From the NCBI GenBank assembly GCA_014879435.1, contig JACSSB010000140.1, forward strand, positions 1 through 5,310: a stretch of DNA of 5,310 nt, read 5' to 3'. Within the stretch, counting starts at the first letter, position 1, and each line of letters opens with the position of its first letter. This document shows positions 4,321 to 5,310 of this stretch, piece by piece. The translations under genes were made by a program, and so were the position numbers. The notes below the pieces were generated by a model that did not search any database, was not told the origin of the DNA, and worked only from the letters and a program-made list of their open reading frames with translations. Source of the DNA: Phycisphaerales bacterium (GTDB lineage: Bacteria > Pseudomonadota > Gammaproteobacteria > Competibacterales > Competibacteraceae).

Positions 4321-5310
4321 ATGGAATCCCTGAACTTTCTTGACATCTTCCAGGGTATCAACACCCTGGTACAAGGTTTCTCTACTAATCCCACGATCGC
4401 CTTTGGTCGTATCTTTTTAATCGCGTTGGGATTACTGCTGTTTTACTTGGGACGCAAGGGCGTTTTGGAAGCGCTGTTGATGATTCCCATGGGATTGGGC
4501 ATGGCGACCATCAATGCAGGCGTGATGTTTTTCTCCGCTTATGATCCAGCCACTGGATTGGACATCGCAGCCGGACAGGCCCAACACTTGCCTGGAACCT
4601 TGTTTGTCGCACCCCTGGCAGAAGACACCGTTGCACTCGTAAAAATTTTGCAAATCAATTGGTTGCAGCCGGTTTATACCTTCACTTTTAGCAATGGTCT
4701 GATCGCTTGCTTGGTCTTCATGGGCATCGGCACCTTGCTGGATGTGGGTTTCGTGATGGCGCGCCCTTTTCAGAGTATGTTCGTCGCTCTGTGTGCGGAA
4801 TTGGGTACGGTGTTTGTCTTCCCGCTCGCTGTAGCGATGGGATTGGAACCCGGACAGGCAGCGGCAGTAGCCACTATCGGCGGTGCTGATGGCCCGATGG
4901 TCTTGTTCACTTCCCTGCAATTGGCGCCAAAGCTGTTCGTACCCATCACCGTGGTCGCCTATCTGTATCTGGGTCTGACTTACGGCGGTTATCCGTACTT
5001 GATCAAGCTGCTGATTCCCGAACGCCTCCGCGCTCTGCCGATGCCGGTGGAAAAGACACGGACGATTACCTCCAACGAAAAGTTAGTGTTCGCGGTGATC
5101 GCTTGCGTGCTGCTCAGCCTGCTGTTCCCGGTAGCCTCACCGCTGATTCTGTCGTTGTTCCTGGGTGTGGTGATCCGTGAAAGCGGTATGACCAATTATT
5201 ATGACCTGTTCTCGAGCACGGTGTTGTACTCCGCAACTTTCTTCCTGGGATTGCTGCTGGGTGTATTGTGCGAGGCAAGCACCATCCTGAATCCGGTAGT
5301 TCTGAAATTG
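4321..5310 (+). CDS. Sodium-translocating decarboxylase beta subunit (OadB/GcdB/MmdB family), 3' end cut by window
   Basis: This multispan inner-membrane protein decarboxylates carboxybiotin and couples it to Na+ export. The first 330 codons are present without a stop; family members run about 375-430 residues, so the last 50-100 are missing. At least seven hydrophobic segments are visible by eye (for example about 29-45, 50-72, 151-173, 205-222, 255-283, 302-320). GGADGP at 187-192 is the family hallmark; D190 corresponds to Asp203 of Klebsiella OadB, needed for Na+ transport, and Y216 falls at the same distance as Tyr229. The second essential region (Asn373 onward in OadB) lies beyond the window. 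Deviations: an extended segment about 73-118 between early helices, GIGTLLDVGFVMARP in place of the usual ALTDFGPLLANP type, and LTYGGYPYLIK after Y216 instead of the IQPPIMK-type stretch. AGGAG (4307-4311) lies nine bases before ATG; the gap to the carrier gene is 23 bases, so they are one operon. Confidence 0.9.
   Translation, partial: MESLNFLDIFQGINTLVQGFSTNPTIAFGRIFLIALGLLLFYLGRKGVLEALLMIPMGLGMATINAGVMFFSAYDPATGLDIAAGQAQHLPGTLFVAPLAEDTVALVKILQINWLQPVYTFTFSNGLIACLVFMGIGTLLDVGFVMARPFQSMFVALCAELGTVFVFPLAVAMGLEPGQAAAVATIGGADGPMVLFTSLQLAPKLFVPITVVAYLYLGLTYGGYPYLIKLLIPERLRALPMPVEKTRTITSNEKLVFAVIACVLLSLLFPVASPLILSLFLGVVIRESGMTNYYDLFSSTVLYSATFFLGLLLGVLCEASTILNPVVLKL

Noticed and set aside
4432..4920. 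A 162-residue open frame on the minus strand
   Set aside because: It lies wholly opposite the beta subunit, whose motifs are clear, and its composition (rich in Q, H, S, R) is typical of the complement of a membrane-protein gene.
1883..5310. Oxaloacetate decarboxylase operon
   Set aside because: The anchor and beta subunits belong to that wider family, but the alpha subunit is the crotonase-fold acyl-CoA carboxyltransferase rather than the TIM-barrel OadA, and biotin is on a separate protein.

Overview
The window looks like part of a bacterial chromosome, most likely gammaproteobacterial. It is moderately GC-rich, with compact genes, Shine-Dalgarno-led starts and proteobacterial-looking proteins; the taxon is an inference from style, not proven by a marker gene. 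No rRNA, tRNA, CRISPR array, insertion sequence or phage gene was seen.

Layout. (1) Positions 1-188, minus strand: the first 62 codons of folD (methylene-tetrahydrofolate dehydrogenase/cyclohydrolase), running off the left edge. (2) Positions 189-391: a divergent intergenic region with a plausible extended -10 promoter for folD, a plausible -35/-10 pair for the rightward gene, and a perfect 6-1-6 inverted repeat. (3) Positions 392-1375, plus strand: a malonyl-CoA:ACP transacylase (FabD / trans-acting AT type) with all expected catalytic residues but an unusual C-terminal motif. It overlaps by 4 nt (ATGA) an unrecognised 61-residue basic protein (1372-1557). (4) Positions 1558-1882: a 325-nt non-coding stretch with an imperfect hairpin and the leader of the next operon. 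(5) Positions 1883-5310, plus strand: four genes of a biotin-dependent, sodium-translocating acyl-CoA decarboxylase. These are the carboxyltransferase alpha subunit (MmdA type), the OadG-type single-span anchor, the biotin carrier with an EAMKM site, and the membrane beta subunit (OadB/GcdB/MmdB type), which is cut by the right edge after 330 codons.

How the genes work together. The alpha subunit moves the carboxyl group of a malonyl-type acyl-CoA to biotin on the separate carrier. The beta subunit releases CO2 from carboxybiotin and uses the energy to export Na+, and the OadG-type protein holds the soluble parts on the membrane. The order alpha-anchor-carrier-beta matches the classical methylmalonyl-CoA decarboxylase cluster without the small epsilon subunit. 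The crotonase-fold alpha subunit excludes oxaloacetate as substrate and points to methylmalonyl-CoA, malonyl-CoA or glutaconyl-CoA. The malonyl-specific transferase next door makes a link to the malonyl-thioester pool worth considering, but the two transcription units are separated and the link is unproven.

Most of the window is ordinary and well explained by known families. The points worth a second look are the transferase next to the decarboxylase, its altered C-terminal motif, the coupled small protein, a 14-bp hairpin after the alpha gene that is fully paired only as plus-strand RNA, and a divergent beta subunit.
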